Shown here piece after piece: positions 26,446-35,310 of a stretch of DNA of 64,000 nt; position 1 is the stretch's first letter, and each line of letters begins with the position of its first letter. Source of the stretch: Caenispirillum salinarum_A (GTDB lineage Bacteria; Pseudomonadota; Alphaproteobacteria; Rhodospirillales; Rhodospirillaceae); NCBI RefSeq assembly GCF_044803115.1, contig NZ_CP085224.1, positions 3,348,001 through 3,412,000 on the forward strand, written 5' to 3'. The notes below the pieces were generated by a model, which was not told the origin of the DNA, made no database searches, and was given only the letters and a program-made list of their open reading frames with translations. The position numbers and the translations under genes are program-made.

Positions 26446-26479
26446 ACCGGTCCGTCTCTGGCGGACCGGTTCTTTTTTC
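26446..26479 (+). terminator. First terminator after ftsZ
   Basis: ACCGGTCCG (26446-26454) pairs perfectly with CGGACCGGT (26462-26470) around a 7-base loop and is followed by TCTTTTTTCT, a strong Rho-independent terminator. Confidence 0.85.
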
Positions 26480-26484
26480 TTGAA

Positions 26485-26518
26485 CGGCCTCCACGAAGAC
26501 TGGAAGGCCGCTTTTTGT
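26485..26518 (+). terminator. Second terminator after ftsZ
   Basis: CGGCCT (26485-26490) pairs with AGGCCG (26505-26510) and is followed by CTTTTTGTTT. It sits directly behind the first terminator, giving the dcw operon a double stop. The rest of the gap to lpxC (about 26520-26670) shows no gene or RNA that I recognise. Confidence 0.7.
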
Positions 26519-26672
26519 TTTTCAACCGCAGCGCGGCCTCGGCCCGTTCCCGGCCCCCTCCGACTGCCATCCTCCGCCCTTCGATCAAGGGCCGGGGACC
26601 ATGCGGCAGGCACCCCTCCCGCGGTCGCTGACGGGCCTGAAACGCCGGTAACATTCTGCAACAAACATTGAT

Positions 26673-26701
26673 TTGAGAGCTGGGCAGGTGCGGGGTACAA
26701 A
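26673..26701 (+). promoter_or_regulatory. Candidate lpxC promoter
   Basis: TTGAGA (26673-26678) and TACAAA (26696-26701) are 17 bases apart. A start near 26708 would give a leader of about 106 nt before lpxC. It lies after the two dcw terminators, as expected for an independently transcribed gene. Confidence 0.45.
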
Positions 26702-26813
26702 CGCACCATCGCGAGAGAGCGAGCAGAAGCCCCCAGGGGCGTCGGCAGTCCCCGACAAAGAGTGGACGCCACGGCCCGACAAAAAGGGGGCGATCGCGGA
26801 AGAGGAAGTAGAA

Positions 26814-27791
26814 ATGTTCGTCGAAAAATCCCAGGCCGACTTCAAGGCTGGCGCCACCGCCGCCTACGTGCCCCAGCGCACCCTCAAGACGTCCATTTCC
26901 TGCACCGGCGTCGCCCTGCACACGGGCGCCAAGGTGACCATGACCCTGCGCCCGGCCGAGCCCGACACGGGCATCGTGTTCCGCCGCACCGACATCGCCG
27001 GCCGCGGCGCCGAGATTCCGGCGCGCTGGGATCATGTCGCCGACAGCCGCCTGTGCACGGTCATCGCCAATGCCGACGGCGTTACCGTCGCCACCATCGA
27101 GCACCTGATGGCCGCCCTGGCCGGCATGGGCATCGACAACGTGGTGGTGGAACTGAACGGTCCGGAAGTGCCCGTCATGGACGGTTCCTCCGCCCCCTTC
27201 GTATTCCTGATCGAATGCGCCGGTGTCCTGGCCCAGGCCGCACCGCGCAAGGCGATCCGCGTGCTCAAGCCGGTCAGCCGCAGCAACGGCCAGACCACGG
27301 CCTCCTTCACGCCGGCCCATGAGGGGCTGACGCTGGACTTCGAGATCGATTTCGCCGCCAAGGCCATCGGCCGCCAGCGCGAGGCCTTCCTGCTGACGCC
27401 GGCCACCTTCAAGGCCGAGATCGCACGCGCCCGCACCTTCGGCATGCTGGAAGACATTCCCAAGATGCGCGAAGCCGGCCTCGGCCTCGGCGGGTCGCTG
27501 GACAACGCGGTGGTGGTCAACGGCGACCAGATCCTCAACGAGGACGGCCTGCGTTTCGACACGGAATTCGTGCGCCACAAGATCCTGGACGCCGTCGGCG
27601 ACCTGGCGCTGGCCGGGCATCCGATCGTCGGTCACTATCACGGCGTGCGCTCCAGCCACGCGCACAACAACGTCCTGCTGCGCGCCCTGCTGAACGACCC
27701 CGAGGCCTGGACGCTGGAGCCCCTGCGCCCCGCCATGCACGCCCCGGCCGGCAGCACCGCCGCCGCTGCCGAGCAGCGCCTGAGCGCCTGA
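26814..27791 (+). CDS. lpxC: UDP-3-O-acyl-N-acetylglucosamine deacetylase
   Basis: LpxC is the zinc-dependent, committed enzyme of lipid A synthesis in the cytosol. The 325-residue protein has the family N-terminal block TLKTSISCTGVALHTGAKV, the first zinc-ligand motif TIEHLMAALAGMGIDN, and the second-domain motifs GLGLGGSLDNAVVVN, HKILDAVGDLALAG (zinc His and Asp) and GHYHGVRSSHAHN. I chose the ATG at 26814 because GAGGAAG lies just before it and it precedes the conserved region; a longer in-frame reading from 26673 overlaps the promoter. A terminator follows, so it is probably a single-gene transcript. Confidence 0.95.
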   Translation: MFVEKSQADFKAGATAAYVPQRTLKTSISCTGVALHTGAKVTMTLRPAEPDTGIVFRRTDIAGRGAEIPARWDHVADSRLCTVIANADGVTVATIEHLMAALAGMGIDNVVVELNGPEVPVMDGSSAPFVFLIECAGVLAQAAPRKAIRVLKPVSRSNGQTTASFTPAHEGLTLDFEIDFAAKAIGRQREAFLLTPATFKAEIARARTFGMLEDIPKMREAGLGLGGSLDNAVVVNGDQILNEDGLRFDTEFVRHKILDAVGDLALAGHPIVGHYHGVRSSHAHNNVLLRALLNDPEAWTLEPLRPAMHAPAGSTAAAAEQRLSA

Positions 27792-27830
27792 GACGCGCGC
27801 CCGCAATCGGCACCTCTTCCGCTTCCCCAA

Positions 27831-27864
27831 CGTCGCCGCGCCCGTCGCGGCGGCGTTTTTCTTT
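27831..27864 (+). terminator. Terminator after lpxC
   Basis: CGTCGCCGCG (27831-27840) pairs with CGCGGCGGCG (27846-27855) with one G-U pair, then TTTTTCTTT follows. Confidence 0.8.
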
Positions 27865-27891
27865 GCGGCCGAGCCTGCCGGACACTAACTG

Positions 27892-27921
27892 CTGACACTG
27901 CCGCCGCCGGTGCTGTATAGT
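27892..27921 (+). promoter_or_regulatory. Candidate bamD promoter
   Basis: CTGACA (27892-27897) and TATAGT (27916-27921) are 18 bases apart, about 40 bases before the bamD start. It lies between the lpxC terminator and bamD and probably drives bamD-recN-ligA. Confidence 0.55.
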
Positions 27922-27962
27922 GCGCCAGCCGTCGAACAGCCTGCGAACATTCACGAGCCGAG

Positions 27963-28796
27963 ATGACCGCGTTTCTCCCCTCCGCCTCCGCCGTCCTGCG
28001 CCGTACCGCCCTGGCCGCGGCGCTCGCCGCCGCGCTGGCCGCCTGCTCCTCCAACGATGGACCGGAGCCCTATGTGGAGCGGCCGGTGGAGGAGTTGTAC
28101 AACGAGGCCATGAACAGCCTGGACTCGGGCAACTTCAAGCAGGCCGCCCAGGCCTTCGACGAGGTGGAGCGCCAGCATCCCTATTCGTCGTGGGCGACGC
28201 GCGCCCAGCTCATGTCGGCCTATTCGTATTATGAGGACGAGGCCTACGACGACGCCATCATCGCGCTCGACCGCTTCATCCAGCTGCACCCCGGCAACGA
28301 GGACGTGCCCTACGCCTACTACCTGAAGGCGCTGAGCTATTACGAGCAGATCAGTTCGGTGGGGCGTGACCAGAAGATGACGCAGTTGGCCGCCAGGGCG
28401 CTGCAGGACGTCATCAACCGCTTTCCCGACACCCGTTATGCCCGCGATGCCAAGCTGAAGCTCGACCTGACCGTGGACCACATGGCGGGCAAGGAAATGC
28501 ATGTCGGCCGCTACTACCTGCGGCAGAAGCAGTACCTGGCGGCCGTGAACCGGTTCCGCGAGGTGGTCGAGAACTACCAGACCACAACGCACGTCCCCGA
28601 GGCGCTGTACCGCCTGGTGGAGGCCTATACCCTGCTCGGCATGGACGCGGAAGCACGGAAGGCCGCCGCGGTGCTCGGCCACAACTACCCCGGCAGCGAG
28701 TGGTACCAGGACGCCTATGCCGTCGCCCAGGGCGGCGAGCCCGTGACCGACACGGCGCAGGACGGCTGGATACCCGAGCTTCCGAAGATCTGGTAA
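27963..28796 (+). CDS. bamD: Outer membrane protein assembly factor BamD
   Basis: BamD is the essential lipoprotein of the BAM complex that inserts beta-barrel proteins in the outer membrane. The 277-residue protein has a lipoprotein signal ending LAAC (Cys near residue 28) and five TPR-like repeats, starting EELYNEAMNSLDSGNFKQAAQAFDEVERQHPYS. The family sequence YYEQISSVGRDQKMT is present, and the last repeat ends near VLGHNYPGSEWYQDAY. The length is typical for alphaproteobacterial BamD. RecN starts about 20 bases downstream, a conserved neighbourhood (bamD-recN-ligA) after lpxC in this class. Confidence 0.95.
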   Translation: MTAFLPSASAVLRRTALAAALAAALAACSSNDGPEPYVERPVEELYNEAMNSLDSGNFKQAAQAFDEVERQHPYSSWATRAQLMSAYSYYEDEAYDDAIIALDRFIQLHPGNEDVPYAYYLKALSYYEQISSVGRDQKMTQLAARALQDVINRFPDTRYARDAKLKLDLTVDHMAGKEMHVGRYYLRQKQYLAAVNRFREVVENYQTTTHVPEALYRLVEAYTLLGMDAEARKAAAVLGHNYPGSEWYQDAYAVAQGGEPVTDTAQDGWIPELPKIW

Positions 28797-28815
28797 CAGG
28801 AACGGCGGCGCCTCC

Positions 28816-30492
28816 ATGCTTGTCAGCCTGTCGATCCGAGACGTCGTCCTGATCGACCGCCTGGACCTCCACTTCGAGGGAGGCTTGAGCGTCCTCACCG
28901 GCGAGACCGGTGCCGGCAAGTCCATCCTGCTGGACAGCCTGGGGCTTGCGCTGGGCGACCGCGCCGACAGCGGGCTTGTGCGCCACGGCTGCGACCAGGC
29001 CGTGGTGACGGCCGTCTTCGACCTGCCGTCCGGCCACCCGGCCCGCGACATCCTTGGCGAACAGGGCCTGGACGCGGGCGAGGACGTGCTGACGGTGCGC
29101 CGCGTCGTCACCAGGGACGGCCGCTCGCGCGCGTTCGCCGACGACCAGCCGGTCTCCGTCGGCCTGCTGCGCAAGCTGGGCGACACGCTGGTGGAAATCC
29201 ACGGCCAGTTCGACACCCACGGCCTGCTGAATCCCGCCACGCATCTGGGCATCCTGGATGCCTACGGCGGTCTGGAAAAGCAGGCGCGCGCCGTCAAACG
29301 CGCCTGGACCGACTGGCGCGCCAAGGCCGCCGAGCGGGCCCAGGCCGAGGCCGATCTCGCCAAGGACCGCGAAGAGGAAGCGGCCCTGCGCCATTCAGTG
29401 GAGGAGTTGCGCGCGCTCAACCCCAAGCCCGGCGAGGAAGCGGAGCTTGCGGAAAGGCGCGGCCAGCTCATGCACGGGGAGCAGATCGCCGAAAGCCTGA
29501 ACGGCGCCCTAAATGCCGTGTCGCAGGAGTGCGACGTGGAAGCCGCCTTCCGCCACGCCCAGCGCGCCCTGCAACGGGTGCTGGACAAGGCCGAGGGCAC
29601 GGTGCAGCCCATCCTGGACGCGCTCGACCGCGCCGCCATCGAGGCGTCGGAAGCCCTCAACCAGCTTGAGCGCGCGGTGGGCGAGATCGACCTGGACCCG
29701 CGCCATCTGGAACAGGTGGAGGAACGCCTGTTCGACATGCGCGCGCTCGCCCGCAAGCATTCGTGCGAGCCCGACGACCTGCCCGCTGTGGCGGAGCGGT
29801 TCGAGAAGCGGCTGGCGGCGCTGGAGGGCGGCGGGTCCGACATCACCCGCCTGCTGCGCGAGGAACAGGCCGCCCGCCAGGCCTATGTGGAGGCCGCCCG
29901 CGCGCTGTCCAAGGGCCGCGCCGCCGCCGCCGGCACGCTGGACCGCAAGGTCAAGGCGGAGCTGGCGCCGCTGAAGCTGGACAAGGCGACCTTCGTGACG
30001 CGGGTCGAGGAACGGCCGGAAGAGGACTGGTCGTCGGACGGGCTGGACCGCGTCGCCTTCCTGGTCGCCACCAACCCCGGCGCGCCGCCGGGGCCGCTCA
30101 GCAAGATCGCCTCGGGCGGCGAACTGTCGCGCTTCACCCTGGCGCTGAAGGTGATCCTGGCCGCCATCGGGCCCGTGCCGACACTCATCTTCGACGAGGT
30201 CGACGCCGGCATCGGCGGCGCCACCGCCGCCGCCGTGGGCGAGCGACTGGAGCGCCTGGCGGCCGAGCTTCAGGTGCTGGTCGTCACGCACAGCCCGCAG
30301 GTGGCCGCGCGCGGCCAACATCATTTCCGCGTCGCCAAGTTCGAGACCAAGGGCCGCGTCTCCACCACCGTCACCCGGCTCGACCCGCCCGAGCGCCGCG
30401 AGGAAGTCGCGCGCATGCTGGCCGGCGAGCGCGTGACGGAAGAAGCCCGCGCCGCCGCCGACAGCCTTCTCACCGCCACGACGACTGCCTGA
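28816..30492 (+). CDS. recN: DNA repair protein RecN
   Basis: RecN is an SMC-like ATPase that acts early in double-strand-break repair. The 558-residue protein has an N-terminal Walker A (GETGAGKSILLDSLG), a Q-loop region with LVEIHGQFDTH, a central coiled-coil (about residues 160-380), the ABC signature ASGGELSRFTLALKV and Walker B TLIFDEVDAGIGGATA. The ATG at 28816 gives the typical LVSLSIRDVVLIDRLDL start. The stop overlaps the ligA start in TGATG. No LexA-type operator is evident in the 20-base gap upstream, so SOS control would have to come from the operon promoter. Confidence 0.96.
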   Translation: MLVSLSIRDVVLIDRLDLHFEGGLSVLTGETGAGKSILLDSLGLALGDRADSGLVRHGCDQAVVTAVFDLPSGHPARDILGEQGLDAGEDVLTVRRVVTRDGRSRAFADDQPVSVGLLRKLGDTLVEIHGQFDTHGLLNPATHLGILDAYGGLEKQARAVKRAWTDWRAKAAERAQAEADLAKDREEEAALRHSVEELRALNPKPGEEAELAERRGQLMHGEQIAESLNGALNAVSQECDVEAAFRHAQRALQRVLDKAEGTVQPILDALDRAAIEASEALNQLERAVGEIDLDPRHLEQVEERLFDMRALARKHSCEPDDLPAVAERFEKRLAALEGGGSDITRLLREEQAARQAYVEAARALSKGRAAAAGTLDRKVKAELAPLKLDKATFVTRVEERPEEDWSSDGLDRVAFLVATNPGAPPGPLSKIASGGELSRFTLALKVILAAIGPVPTLIFDEVDAGIGGATAAAVGERLERLAAELQVLVVTHSPQVAARGQHHFRVAKFETKGRVSTTVTRLDPPERREEVARMLAGERVTEEARAAADSLLTATTTA

Positions 30493-32612
30493 TGCCGACC
30501 GAGACCGACACGTCCTCCGATCCCGCCCTGCGCACCAAGCCCGTCCACGATCTGACGCGCGAGGAGGCGGAGACCGAACTGGCAGCCCTCGCCGCCGAAC
30601 TGGCCGAACACGACCGGCTGTACCACACCGAGGACGCGCCCAAGGTCTCAGACGCCGAATACGATGCGCTGAAGGCCCGCAACGCGGCGATCGAGGCGCG
30701 CTTTCCGGCATTGGTGCGGGCCGACAGCCCCGCGCAGCGGGTGGGTGCGGCGCCGGCGGCCGGGTTCTCCAAGGTGCGCCACCGCGTGCCAATGCTGTCG
30801 CTCGACAACGTGTTCTCGGAAGAGGAACTGCGCGACTTCCTGGCCGGCATCCGCCGCTTCCTGAAGCTGCACGACGACGCGGAACTGGAGATCGTCGCCG
30901 AGCCCAAGATCGACGGCCTGTCCTTCAACGCGCGCTACGAGAACGGCGTCTTCGTCCAGGCCGCGACGCGCGGCGACGGGCAGGAGGGCGAGGACATCAC
31001 CGCCAACATGCGCACCATCGCCGACCTGCCCGACCGCCTGAAAGGCGACGCGCCCGAGGTGCTGGAGGTGCGCGGCGAGGTCTACATGAGCCGCGACGCC
31101 TTCTTTGCGCTGAACGAGCGGCAGGAGGCGGCCGGCGCCAAGGTCTTCGCCAACCCGCGCAACGCCGCCGCCGGCTCGCTTCGTCAGCTCGACCCGAAGG
31201 TCACCGCGTCGCGGCCGCTGGCGCTGTTCGCCTACAGCTGGGGCGAGGTCGTGGGGTACGAAGCCGACACCCATTGGGGCTATCTGGAGCAGCTTCATGC
31301 CTGGGGGCTGCCGACCAACCCCGAGGCCCGGTTGTGCCGAAACGTCGATGACTTGATGACACTTTATCAAGATATCTTCGAGAAAAGGCCGACGTTGCCC
31401 TACGACATCGACGGCATCGTCTACAAGGTCAACCGCATCGACTGGCAGAAGCGCCTGGGCTTCGTCAGCCGCAGCCCGCGCTGGGCCGTGGCGCACAAGT
31501 TCCCGGCTGAACAGGCCCAGACGGTGCTGGAGGCCATCGAGATCCAGGTCGGCCGCACCGGCGCGCTGACGCCGGTCGCCCACCTGACGCCGGTGACTGT
31601 CGGCGGCGTGGTGGTCAGCCGCGCCACGCTGCACAACGAGGACGAAATCGCGCGCAAGGACGTGCGCGTCGGCGACACGGTGCGCATCCAGCGCGCCGGC
31701 GACGTCATCCCCCAGGTGCTGGGCGTGGTGGAGGGCACCGAACGGGGGCCGGAGCCCTACGTCTTCCCCGACCACTGCCCGGTCTGCGGCAGCCAGGCGA
31801 TCCGCGAGGAAGGCGAAGTGGCACGCCGCTGCACCGGAGGCCTGATCTGTGCCGCCCAGGCGAAGGAGCGGCTGAAGCACTTCGTCAACAGGGATGCATT
31901 CGACATCGAGGGCATGGGGGCGAAGAACATCGAACTGTTCTTCGAGAAGGAGTTCATCCGTGCCCCGGCGGATATATTCAAGCTGCATGAGTTGGAGCAG
32001 CCCGGCCAGAAGCGCATCTCCAGCCTGCCCGGCTTCGGCGAGAAATCGGCCCAAAAGCTGTTCGCCGCGATCGATGAGCGCAAGCGGATCGGGCTGGACC
32101 GCTTCATCTATGCGCTGGGCATCCGTCAGGTGGGCCAGGCCACCGCGCGGCTTCTGGCCCAGAGCTACCACACGCTGGACGCCCTGCGTCAGGCCATGAT
32201 CACGGCCGCGGACAAGGAGTCCGACGCGCACAAGGACCTGGTGAACATCGAGGGCATCGGCGAGAGCATGGCCGACGACATCACCGGCTTCTTCACCGAG
32301 GAGCACAACCAGAAGGTCCTGGACGATCTTCTGGCGGTGGGTGTCGAGGTCCAGCCCTTCGAGGGCCGGGTTGCCACCGACAGCCCCATCGCCGGGAAGA
32401 CGGTGGTCTTCACCGGCACGCTGGAAACCATGAGCCGCGGCGAGGCCAAGGCCCGTGCCCAGGCGCTGGGGGCCAAGGTGGCCGGTTCCGTCTCCAGGAA
32501 GACCGACCTTGTCGTCGCCGGCCCCGGCGCGGGTTCCAAGCTGAAGCAGGCGCAGGACCTGGGCGTGGAGACCATGACGGAAGAGGAGTACCTGGCGCAT
32601 ATTGGGGGCTGA
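30492..32612 (+). CDS. ligA: NAD-dependent DNA ligase LigA
   Basis: LigA seals nicks during replication and repair using NAD. The 706-residue protein shows every domain: the Ia NAD-binding head (YHTEDAPKVSDAEYDAL), the adenylation domain with the Lys nucleophile motif EPKIDGLSF and RGDGQEGEDIT, the OB fold (HKFPAEQAQTVLEAIEIQVGRTG), a four-Cys zinc finger starting CPVCGSQ and ending near GLICAAQ, the HhH repeats and a C-terminal BRCT domain (GKTVVFTGTLETMSRGEAK). The N-terminus has about 20 extra residues. It overlaps recN by one base. Confidence 0.97.
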   Translation: MPTETDTSSDPALRTKPVHDLTREEAETELAALAAELAEHDRLYHTEDAPKVSDAEYDALKARNAAIEARFPALVRADSPAQRVGAAPAAGFSKVRHRVPMLSLDNVFSEEELRDFLAGIRRFLKLHDDAELEIVAEPKIDGLSFNARYENGVFVQAATRGDGQEGEDITANMRTIADLPDRLKGDAPEVLEVRGEVYMSRDAFFALNERQEAAGAKVFANPRNAAAGSLRQLDPKVTASRPLALFAYSWGEVVGYEADTHWGYLEQLHAWGLPTNPEARLCRNVDDLMTLYQDIFEKRPTLPYDIDGIVYKVNRIDWQKRLGFVSRSPRWAVAHKFPAEQAQTVLEAIEIQVGRTGALTPVAHLTPVTVGGVVVSRATLHNEDEIARKDVRVGDTVRIQRAGDVIPQVLGVVEGTERGPEPYVFPDHCPVCGSQAIREEGEVARRCTGGLICAAQAKERLKHFVNRDAFDIEGMGAKNIELFFEKEFIRAPADIFKLHELEQPGQKRISSLPGFGEKSAQKLFAAIDERKRIGLDRFIYALGIRQVGQATARLLAQSYHTLDALRQAMITAADKESDAHKDLVNIEGIGESMADDITGFFTEEHNQKVLDDLLAVGVEVQPFEGRVATDSPIAGKTVVFTGTLETMSRGEAKARAQALGAKVAGSVSRKTDLVVAGPGAGSKLKQAQDLGVETMTEEEYLAHIGG

Positions 32613-32634
32613 CCGCGCCGTCCGAGGACACGCC

Positions 32635-32775
32635 ATGGAAGACCTGCCGTATCGCAACGCGTGGCAGGAAGACGCCGAAGAAGCCCTGATGAACGTCGGT
32701 TTCGAACGTCCACGGGACCGGACACGCGGCCTTCATCATTACGGCCTGAACATCGCATGCGCACGCCCGACGTGA
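32635..32775 (+). CDS. Possible 46-residue protein downstream of ligA
   Basis: An ATG 22 bases after ligA opens a 46-codon frame (MEDLPYRNAWQEDAEEALMNVGF...). It is hydrophilic and has no signal peptide or motif that I recognise. A weak GAGGACA precedes the ATG. It could be a small conserved protein or noise in a GC-rich region, so this is only a candidate. Confidence 0.3.
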   Translation: MEDLPYRNAWQEDAEEALMNVGFERPRDRTRGLHHYGLNIACARPT

Positions 32776-32852
32776 GCCGGACCGAGAGCAAGAGGGCCCT
32801 ACTGAAAATCATCCGCGAGAATGAAGAGCAACGCGGTCTGGAGCCCTGGTAA
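32757..32852 (+). CDS. Possible 31-residue protein
   Basis: This frame begins inside the previous candidate in another phase and reads MRTPDVSRTESKRALLKIIRENEEQRG... with a short helical, charged character. It ends just before the convergent cytochrome gene. A longer in-frame reading starts at 32661. No ribosome-binding site of note is visible and no family is recognised, so support is weak. Confidence 0.25.
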   Translation: MRTPDVSRTESKRALLKIIRENEEQRGLEPW

Positions 32853-32859
32853 GCCTCCC

Positions 32860-33348
32860 CTACTCTGCCCCCAGCAGCGGCGGCGCGTCGCCCTTGGGGT
32901 CCTGGATGCTTTGGAGGTAGGCGACCAGTTCCACCAGCCGTCCCAGCACGATCTGGCGGCGGGCCTCGTCGGGCATCGGCAGGTCCTCGTAGGTGCCTTC
33001 GATCATGTAACGCTGGCCCCACACCGGCATCAGGCGCTCGCCGTGGGCTTCCAGGCTGGCGCGGCCGTCGATCATGCGGAAGACCTCGATCACCGGGAAG
33101 CGGCCGTCGTTGGCCTCGGCCAGCTTGGTCAGGTCGGGGAAGCGCTGGCCCACGTAGTTCGCCACCGGACCGTCACCCGCCGCGGCCTCGCCGTGGCAGG
33201 GCGCGCAACTGTTCATATACTCCAGCCGGCCGGCATCCAGCGCCGATCCGGGCCCGGCATCATCCTGCGCAACGGCGGGCGGTGACAGGCTCAGCACAAG
33301 CAGGCCGGCGACGGCGGTCGTGCGGCGGATGGCGGGTCGCGGGATCAT
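32860..33348 (-). CDS. Periplasmic c-type cytochrome
   Basis: This 162-residue class I cytochrome has a cleavable signal peptide (MIPRPAIRRTTAVAGLLVLSLSPPAVA). Its haem-binding CAPCH motif lies near mature residue 25 (YMNSCAPCHGEAAAGDGP), and a C-terminal Met ligand candidate in LMPVWGQRY or LPMPDEA. A helix near the end (LGRLVELVAYLQSIQ) is typical of the fold. I chose the ATG at 33348 because GGAGGG lies just upstream; a start at 33375 would add nine residues. It probably carries electrons in the periplasm, but no dehydrogenase partner lies beside it. Confidence 0.85.
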   Translation of the reverse strand: MIPRPAIRRTTAVAGLLVLSLSPPAVAQDDAGPGSALDAGRLEYMNSCAPCHGEAAAGDGPVANYVGQRFPDLTKLAEANDGRFPVIEVFRMIDGRASLEAHGERLMPVWGQRYMIEGTYEDLPMPDEARRQIVLGRLVELVAYLQSIQDPKGDAPPLLGAE

Positions 33349-33540
33349 GGTGGTGCCCTCCCCTGATCGGTCCATTCATGCTCCCGCGAAGCACCGGCGC
33401 CCTTCAAGGACGCGCATGGCGAGGCCGTGTCCTCCGTCCGGCGGGCACGGCCTTGCCTTTCGGTGGCAGGTGGGGCAGGCTGTTCAATATATTCACCGCG
33501 CGCTCATGATCTTGAGCGACCAGCCGCCGCCAGGTGCCCC

Positions 33541-34911
33541 ATGAGCCGTTTCGCCGATGCCCAGGAAGCCCGCGACTTCCTTACCGCCAACCCCGACATC
33601 CGCCGCGTCCACCTGCTGTTCACCGACATGACGGGCGTTTTCCGGGGCAAGGCGATCCAGGCGCACGAGCTGGACGCGGCCTACCGCACGGGCCGCCCCC
33701 TGCCCACCTCCACGCTTGCCATGACGGTCCGCGGGGTCGACGTGGAGGACGCCGGCCTGTTGTGGGAGATCGGCGACCGCGACTGCACGCTGCGGCCCGT
33801 CGCGGGAACCCTGGTACGCTGCCCGTGGATGGCGACGCCGACGGCGCAGGTTCTCATGGCGGTGGACCCGGACAGCCTGCCGGCCTACCACGCCGACCCG
33901 CGCGGCCTGCTCGCCCGCGTGGTCGACGGCATGGCGTCCGACGGACTGCATCCGGTCATGGCGGTGGAGCTGGAGTTCTACCTGTTCGACGCCGACCGCG
34001 CCCCCGGCGCCCCGCTGGAGCCCGCGCGCGGCCAGCTTTCCGGCCTGCGTCCGACGCATTCGGAAATCTGCCACACCACGGCCATCGAGGACATGGCGCC
34101 CTTCCTGGACGCGGTCTACGACGCCGCCGAGGCGCAGGGCATCGCGGCGGAAACCGCCATCAGCGAATTCGCCGCCGGCCAGTACGAGGTCACCCTGCAC
34201 CACCGCACCGACCCCATGCGCGCGGTGGACGAGGGCGTCATGCTGAAGAGGCTGGTGAAGTCCGTCGCCCAGCGCCACGGCATGGTGGCGACCTTCATGG
34301 CCAAGCCCCTGACGCACGAGGCCGGCAGCGGCATGCACCTGCACGTCAGCCTGTGCGACGCGCAGGGCCGCAACGTGTTCGCGGGAACGGAACCCGGCGG
34401 CAATCCTCCCCTGCGACACGCCGTGGCCGGGCTGCTGGACACCATGGCCGACGCGACGCTGGTCTTTGCGCCGGGTGCCAACAGCTACCGCCGGTTCCAG
34501 CCGGGCTCCTACGCCCCCGTGACCCGGACCTGGGGCCTCGACAACCGGACCGTGGCGGTGCGGGTGACGGCCGGCGACCCGGAAACCCGCCACATCGAGC
34601 ACCGCGTCGCCGGCGCCGACGCCAATCCCTACCTTGCTGCCGCCGCCGTTCTGGCGGGGTTGCACCACGGCCTGAAGGAAGGGCTTGCCCCGCCCCCGGC
34701 GGTGGAAGGCAACGGCTACGACCAGCCCGGCGCGCCGCTGCCGACGTCGTGGGCCGATGCGGTGGCGTTGTTCGAGCAGTCGGCGGTGCTTAAGCGCGCC
34801 TTCGGCGACGACTTCGTGCGCATGTTCGCCTGCGTGAAGGCCCAGGAGTGCAACACCTTCAACACCGAGGTCTCCGACCGCGACCTGACCTGGTACCTGC
34901 GCGACGCCTGA
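33541..34911 (+). CDS. Glutamine-synthetase family ligase (gamma-glutamylpolyamine/PuuA-like)
   Basis: This 456-residue protein belongs to the glutamine synthetase family. The N-terminal beta-grasp (VHLLFTDMTGVFRGKAI) is followed by the catalytic domain with AVELEFYLFD (metal-binding Glu), SEFAAGQYEVTLHH, GSGMHLHVSL, ANSYRRFQPGSYAPVTRTWGLDNR and HRVAGADANPYLAAA. The last blocks and the absence of a Tyr-adenylylation loop resemble gamma-glutamylputrescine synthetase (PuuA) and related amine ligases more than GlnA. It would join glutamate to an amine at the cost of ATP. It stands alone, 7 kb from the amine/amino-acid catabolic operon (40627-49715), so a shared pathway is inference. Confidence 0.8.
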   Translation: MSRFADAQEARDFLTANPDIRRVHLLFTDMTGVFRGKAIQAHELDAAYRTGRPLPTSTLAMTVRGVDVEDAGLLWEIGDRDCTLRPVAGTLVRCPWMATPTAQVLMAVDPDSLPAYHADPRGLLARVVDGMASDGLHPVMAVELEFYLFDADRAPGAPLEPARGQLSGLRPTHSEICHTTAIEDMAPFLDAVYDAAEAQGIAAETAISEFAAGQYEVTLHHRTDPMRAVDEGVMLKRLVKSVAQRHGMVATFMAKPLTHEAGSGMHLHVSLCDAQGRNVFAGTEPGGNPPLRHAVAGLLDTMADATLVFAPGANSYRRFQPGSYAPVTRTWGLDNRTVAVRVTAGDPETRHIEHRVAGADANPYLAAAAVLAGLHHGLKEGLAPPPAVEGNGYDQPGAPLPTSWADAVALFEQSAVLKRAFGDDFVRMFACVKAQECNTFNTEVSDRDLTWYLRDA

Positions 34912-35051
34912 TGCCGGGCCGTCGACGCATCCGGAGAACGGGCGCAGGCTGATGCGCATGATCGGGACACCTTCGGCGCCCAGGCGGCGTTTTCTCCAGA
35001 CCGCGGCCACCAGGGCCAGGCAACCCGAGAGAAAACGTACGGAGGCCGATC

Positions 35052-35291
35052 ATGGCGAAGCATCAGATCGAACCCTGCCCCACCTGCGGCGGCGAGATGC
35101 GTCCCGTCGGCGAAAGCCAGGACATCCAGGGCTCTCCGGCGACGGCGGAAAGCCCGTCGGACACCGCCGTCACCACCCAGACCTGGAAATGCTCCGACTG
35201 CGGCGCGACCGTCGAACACACGGTGGACGCCGAAACCGTCGACGACACCACCATCACCGACAGCGAGTTGCGCGACCGCGGGATGCCCTGA
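35052..35291 (+). CDS. Small zinc-ribbon protein, unknown function
   Basis: This 79-residue protein has two Cys-x2-Cys pairs, CPTC (residues about 9-12) and CSDC (about 48-51), spaced like a zinc ribbon. Between them is a Ser/Thr/Glu-rich segment, and the C-terminus is acidic. GGAGG sits eight bases before the ATG, a strong ribosome-binding site, so it is probably expressed. It may bind zinc in the cytosol; no partner can be inferred. It converges with the deacetylase-family gene that follows. Confidence 0.65.
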   Translation: MAKHQIEPCPTCGGEMRPVGESQDIQGSPATAESPSDTAVTTQTWKCSDCGATVEHTVDAETVDDTTITDSELRDRGMP

Positions 35292-35310
35292 CACAGGGCA
35301 CCCGCTCCCC

